Below are positions 61,217 through 64,000 of a DNA stretch of 64,000 bases, in pieces. Below the pieces are notes generated by a model. It worked only from the letters and a program-made list of their open reading frames with translations, made no database searches and was not told the DNA's origin. This DNA comes from CAYMZZ01 sp044463125. Lineage in GTDB: Bacteria; Bacteroidota; Bacteroidia; Chitinophagales; Chitinophagaceae. The number at the start of each line of letters is the position of its first letter. The stretch's first letter is position 1. Position numbers and translations under genes: made by a program. Location: assembly GCA_044463125.1 (NCBI GenBank), contig JBIQMS010000021.1:1-64000 (forward strand). Reading direction: 5' to 3'.

Positions 61217-61895
61217 CCAGCCATTCGGGGTGCTGTTGCACCATGTCGTAAAAAGCATCCATGCTACTGGCGTCTTCCAAACGGTAATCACCAATTCGTG
61301 TACGGCATAAGCTGCTGAGGTAGGCGCCACAACCCAATTCCTGTCCCAGGTCATGCGCCAGGCTGCGGATATAGGTGCCCGTACTGCATACCACCCTGAA
61401 ATGCAGCAGGGAATCTTCTTTGGCGGTGATCTCAAATTGGTAGATGGTAACCGGCCTGGGCTCCAGCTTCACTTCCTTGCCTTTACGGGCCAGTTCATAC
61501 ACCCTTTTGCCATCGACCTTAATGGCCGAATGAGCGGGTGGCACTTGTAATATAGGGCCCGTAAATTTTTGGGTCGCCGTTCTGATTTGCTCCAGGCTAA
61601 TCTGATCAATGGGATTAAAATTTTCCGGCTCCGATTCCAGGTCGTAAGTGGGTGTGATGGCGCCCAGGGTGATGGTTCCTGTGTATTCTTTCTCCTGCGC
61701 CATATACTCATTGATCTTCTTGGTAAACCGACCGGTGCAAACGATCAGCAAACCCGTAGCCAACGGATCCAGGGTGCCGGCATGTCCCACTTTCTTGATA
61801 CGGATGGTATTCCTGATCTTCCGCACCACATCAAAACTGGTCCAGCGCAAAGGCTTATCGATAAGCAATACACGGCCCTGGGAGAAATTGTTCAT
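61206..61895 (-). CDS. truB: tRNA pseudouridine-55 synthase
   Basis: 229 residues. VLLIDKPLRWTSFDVVRKIR, catalytic Asp in VGHAGTLDPLATGLLIV, and GTYIRSLAHDLGQELG. It makes pseudouridine 55 in the T-loop of tRNAs. Length is on the short side because there is no extra C-terminal PUA-like domain. Convergent with tamL and preceded by a repeat array 15 bases upstream of its start. Confidence 0.96.
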   Translation of the reverse strand: MNNFSQGRVLLIDKPLRWTSFDVVRKIRNTIRIKKVGHAGTLDPLATGLLIVCTGRFTKKINEYMAQEKEYTGTITLGAITPTYDLESEPENFNPIDQISLEQIRTATQKFTGPILQVPPAHSAIKVDGKRVYELARKGKEVKLEPRPVTIYQFEITAKEDSLLHFRVVCSTGTYIRSLAHDLGQELGCGAYLSSLCRTRIGDYRLEDASSMDAFYDMVQQHPEWLVKE

Positions 61896-61910
61896 GCTGC
61901 GAAAATAGGG

Positions 61911-62087
61911 GAAGTGTTAAGTTATAAGTTATAAGTTGGAAGTTTTAAGTTGGAAGTTTTAAGTGTAAGTTAGTATTTGTCGAAAACAAAGCAGAGTCCA
62001 GGGCTTTCCAAGGCCTACGCCTTTACATACAAAACGGAAATCACACGAATAAAAACTTAAAACTTATAACTTAAAACTTAAAACTCA
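61911..62087. repeat. Inverted low-complexity arrays (AAGTTAT / AAAACTT)
   Basis: Left block 61911-61971 (AAGTTAT, AAGTTGG, AAGTTTT units), a unique core of about 80 bases, and right block 62052-62086 with the reverse-complement units (AAAACTT, AACTTAT). It is the same family and layout as 15720-16256. It fills the whole gap between truB and the DUF58 gene, and its last bases contain the DUF58 stop codon (62085-62087). Confidence 0.88.
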
Positions 62088-63410
62088 AATCACTGTTCTC
62101 GTCTTCAGCTCCAGGTATTTATTAATCGTATTCACCGTAAGGTTTTCGGGTGTGGTGAGGATGGAGGGAATGCCATTGTTGTGCAGCTCTTTTACCATCA
62201 GCTTTTTCTCAAAGACGAATTTTTCCGCGATTGTTTTTATATAGATGTCTTCGGTTTTTTGAGCGGGTGCCTGCGTGATGGCTTTTAGTTCGGTATTCTC
62301 AAAAAATACCACGAGCAGCAGGTGATAGCGGGCAATCCTCCGCAAGGCGGGCATTTCGCGCTGCAGGGCTTCCACACTTTCGAAGTTCGTAAACAATACC
62401 AGCAGGCTGCGCTGGGTAATGCGGGTGCGGATGATGGAATACAATCTTTCAAAATCAGGTTCCATGAATCCTGTTTTCTGCCGATAAAGCGCTTCCAGTA
62501 TCTGTCCCATCTGCGATGCCTTTTTATCTGCCGCCACAAAAGCATCTACCTGTTCACCAAAGCAGATCAATCCGGCCCTGTCCTGCTTTACCAGGGCTAC
62601 ATTGCTCAGTACCAATGAGGCATTGATGGCATGCTCCAACAAGGTCATACCCAGAAAAGGCATTTTCATCACCCTTCCTTTATTAACCAGGCAATAGATC
62701 TGTTGGCTGCGTTCGTCGGTGTAATTGTTCACCATCAGTCCCTCCTTGCGTGCCGTGGCTTTCCAATTGATGGTGCGGTAATCATCGCCCGGTACGTATT
62801 CCTTAATCTGCTCAAACTCCATGCTATGCCCCAGCCGTCGCAGCTTTTTCACGCCAGCGTCCTGCAGCCGGTTGCTGAGGGCCAGCAAATGATAGCGCCG
62901 CATTTGCATATAGGATGGGTACACTTTAATAGTTTGCTCAGCCGGAATTATGATCCGCCTTTTTACAAGACCCAGTGGCCCTTTTACAAATACATTGATC
63001 TGGCCAAATTCATATTCGCCCCGGCTCACCGGCCTCAGATCATAATAGATGACGGCTTCCGATCCGGAGGCAATGGCAATTTTTCGTAGAAAATTCCTTT
63101 CCTGAAACTGTACCGGCAGTTCATCAATCACCCGAAGCTGCGCCCGGAAGGGGAAACGGCTCCTGAACCATAATTGCACTTTATTGTCGTCGCCAATACT
63201 AAACCTGTCCGCACAGGTTCGTGTGGCTTCAAGCGGTCGCCTGACGCCATAAAGCAGCATCAGATCAACCAGTATCGCCAGCAACAACAGCAGTAGCAGC
63301 AAACCTCCCACGCGGTACATACCCGGAAAGAAATAGCTGAGCGCATAAAGCACCGCAGCGGCTCCCGCCACATAATACACCAGTCCATTCAGAAAAATAT
63401 TCTTATGCAT
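62085..63410 (-). CDS. DUF58 membrane protein (MoxR partner)
   Basis: 441 residues. Two N-terminal membrane helices (residues 10-55), a beta region and the DUF58 domain with RLGHSMEFEQIKEYVPGDDY and RTINWKATAR, then a von Willebrand-like fold (residues about 235-430). It is the usual partner of MoxR-type AAA ATPases in a system for maturing or activating membrane or periplasmic protein complexes. It starts 2 bases after the MoxR stop. Confidence 0.9.
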   Translation of the reverse strand: MHKNIFLNGLVYYVAGAAAVLYALSYFFPGMYRVGGLLLLLLLLAILVDLMLLYGVRRPLEATRTCADRFSIGDDNKVQLWFRSRFPFRAQLRVIDELPVQFQERNFLRKIAIASGSEAVIYYDLRPVSRGEYEFGQINVFVKGPLGLVKRRIIIPAEQTIKVYPSYMQMRRYHLLALSNRLQDAGVKKLRRLGHSMEFEQIKEYVPGDDYRTINWKATARKEGLMVNNYTDERSQQIYCLVNKGRVMKMPFLGMTLLEHAINASLVLSNVALVKQDRAGLICFGEQVDAFVAADKKASQMGQILEALYRQKTGFMEPDFERLYSIIRTRITQRSLLVLFTNFESVEALQREMPALRRIARYHLLLVVFFENTELKAITQAPAQKTEDIYIKTIAEKFVFEKKLMVKELHNNGIPSILTTPENLTVNTINKYLELKTRTVI

Positions 63411-63412
63411 GC

Positions 63413-64000
63413 TTATCGGGGTATATCCATTCCCTGTATGATCTGCCTGATTACTTCTTCCTCTGTAACGCCTTCCATTTCCTTATCGGGCGATAATACA
63501 ATCCGATGCCGTAAAACGGGCACGGCCACATCCCGGATATCATCAGGGGTTACAAAATCGCGGCCCGCCATGGCCGCCATGGCTTTGGAAGCATTCATCA
63601 GCGCCAGGGATGCGCGGGGAGATGCGCCCAGGTAAAGGCTCTTGTGATGACGGGTCTGGTGAATCAATTTCGCGATAAACTGTAATAGTTTTTCTTCGAT
63701 CAGCAGGGTTCTTATCTGACTGCGGAGTTGGTTGATCTGCGCAGCCGTAAGTACCTTCTGAATGGTATCCTCGGCCTTTGCATTCCCCATCTGGTGGAAC
63801 TGCGTGAGGATGCTGAGCTCCTCCGACTCGCTGGGATAAGGTACCACTATTTTGAAAAGGAAGCGATCAAGCTGTGCTTCGGGCAGGCGATAGGTTCCCT
63901 CCTGCTCCACCGGGTTCTGAGTAGCAAGCACCATAAAGGGAGCATCCATTGCGTAGGTAGTTCCATCCACGGATATCTGCTTTTCTTCCATCACTTCGAG
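63413..64000 (-). CDS. MoxR-family AAA ATPase (5' end outside window)
   Basis: 196 C-terminal codons are visible; the reading frame stays open to the window edge, upstream of the first internal ATG. The segment LEVMEEKQISVDG, followed by FMVLATQNPVEQEGTYRLPE and AQLDRFLFK (sensor and arginine-finger region), is typical of the MoxR AAA core; the C-terminal lid includes LGASPRASLALMNASKAMA and FVTPDDIRDVAVPVLRHR. It acts as a chaperone ATPase with the DUF58 protein encoded next. Walker A and most of Walker B lie outside the window. Confidence 0.94.
   Translation of the reverse strand, partial: LEVMEEKQISVDGTTYAMDAPFMVLATQNPVEQEGTYRLPEAQLDRFLFKIVVPYPSESEELSILTQFHQMGNAKAEDTIQKVLTAAQINQLRSQIRTLLIEEKLLQFIAKLIHQTRHHKSLYLGASPRASLALMNASKAMAAMAGRDFVTPDDIRDVAVPVLRHRIVLSPDKEMEGVTEEEVIRQIIQGMDIPR

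Overview
The window comes from a draft genome of a member of the Bacteroidota, most likely Chitinophagaceae or a close relative (inference). The signs are type IX secretion (T9SS) genes (porV, porU, a plug-protein gene and proteins with T9SS C-terminal sorting domains), a TamL-type BamA-like lipoprotein, promoters of the TTTG-N17-23-TAnnTTTG kind, and start codons without Shine-Dalgarno (SD) sequences except in front of rpsU. A run of exactly 100 N at 1088-1187 is a scaffold gap of unknown true size. No transposon, phage, CRISPR array or rRNA operon was seen.

Layout. 1-3685 (minus) is the translation block rpsU, xerC/D-like recombinase, hpf, tRNA-Tyr, -Gly, -Thr, -Thr, tuf; the last tRNA is followed by 89-bp tandem copies of a damaged tRNA-Thr that run into the gap. 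3824-7947 (plus) holds ribE and a three-gene membrane-lipid/glycan operon (GT-C-like protein, EptA-like transferase, methyltransferase). 7990-14176 (minus) is porV-porU. 14390-20589 holds tyrS, a region of nested inverted low-complexity repeats, a small secreted protein, an SGNH hydrolase, a PLP enzyme and an S10 peptidase. 20771-36076 is an accessory stretch: tRNA-Gln, four secreted proteins downstream of a two-component system, a LamG protein, a WG-repeat protein, and a pair of transglutaminase-fold proteins, one of which has lost its catalytic cysteine. 36245-41502 holds a GH2 glycosidase, small proteins and a beta-barrel protein. 41940-48206 (minus) is a six-gene nucleotide-sugar operon divergent from waaA. 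50380-54119 holds tdk, ccmB, ccmC, ccmD-like and gdh. 54224-64000 holds a transaldolase-family gene, the SRP RNA (ffs), the T9SS plug protein, an ABC permease, trmH-like, tamL, truB, and the start of a MoxR/DUF58 operon.

How it fits together. Much of the window builds or decorates the outer surface: PorV, PorU and plug (protein export and anchoring), TamL (outer-membrane insertion), WaaA (LPS core), the nucleotide-sugar operon (which includes a PorR/WbpE-like aminotransferase, the kind of enzyme that makes the anchoring glycan for T9SS cargo in Porphyromonas), and the EptA-like operon. The least explained signals are the tRNA-derived repeat array, the inverted low-complexity arrays that abut stop codons, and the strong SD on rpsU in a genome that otherwise does not use SDs.
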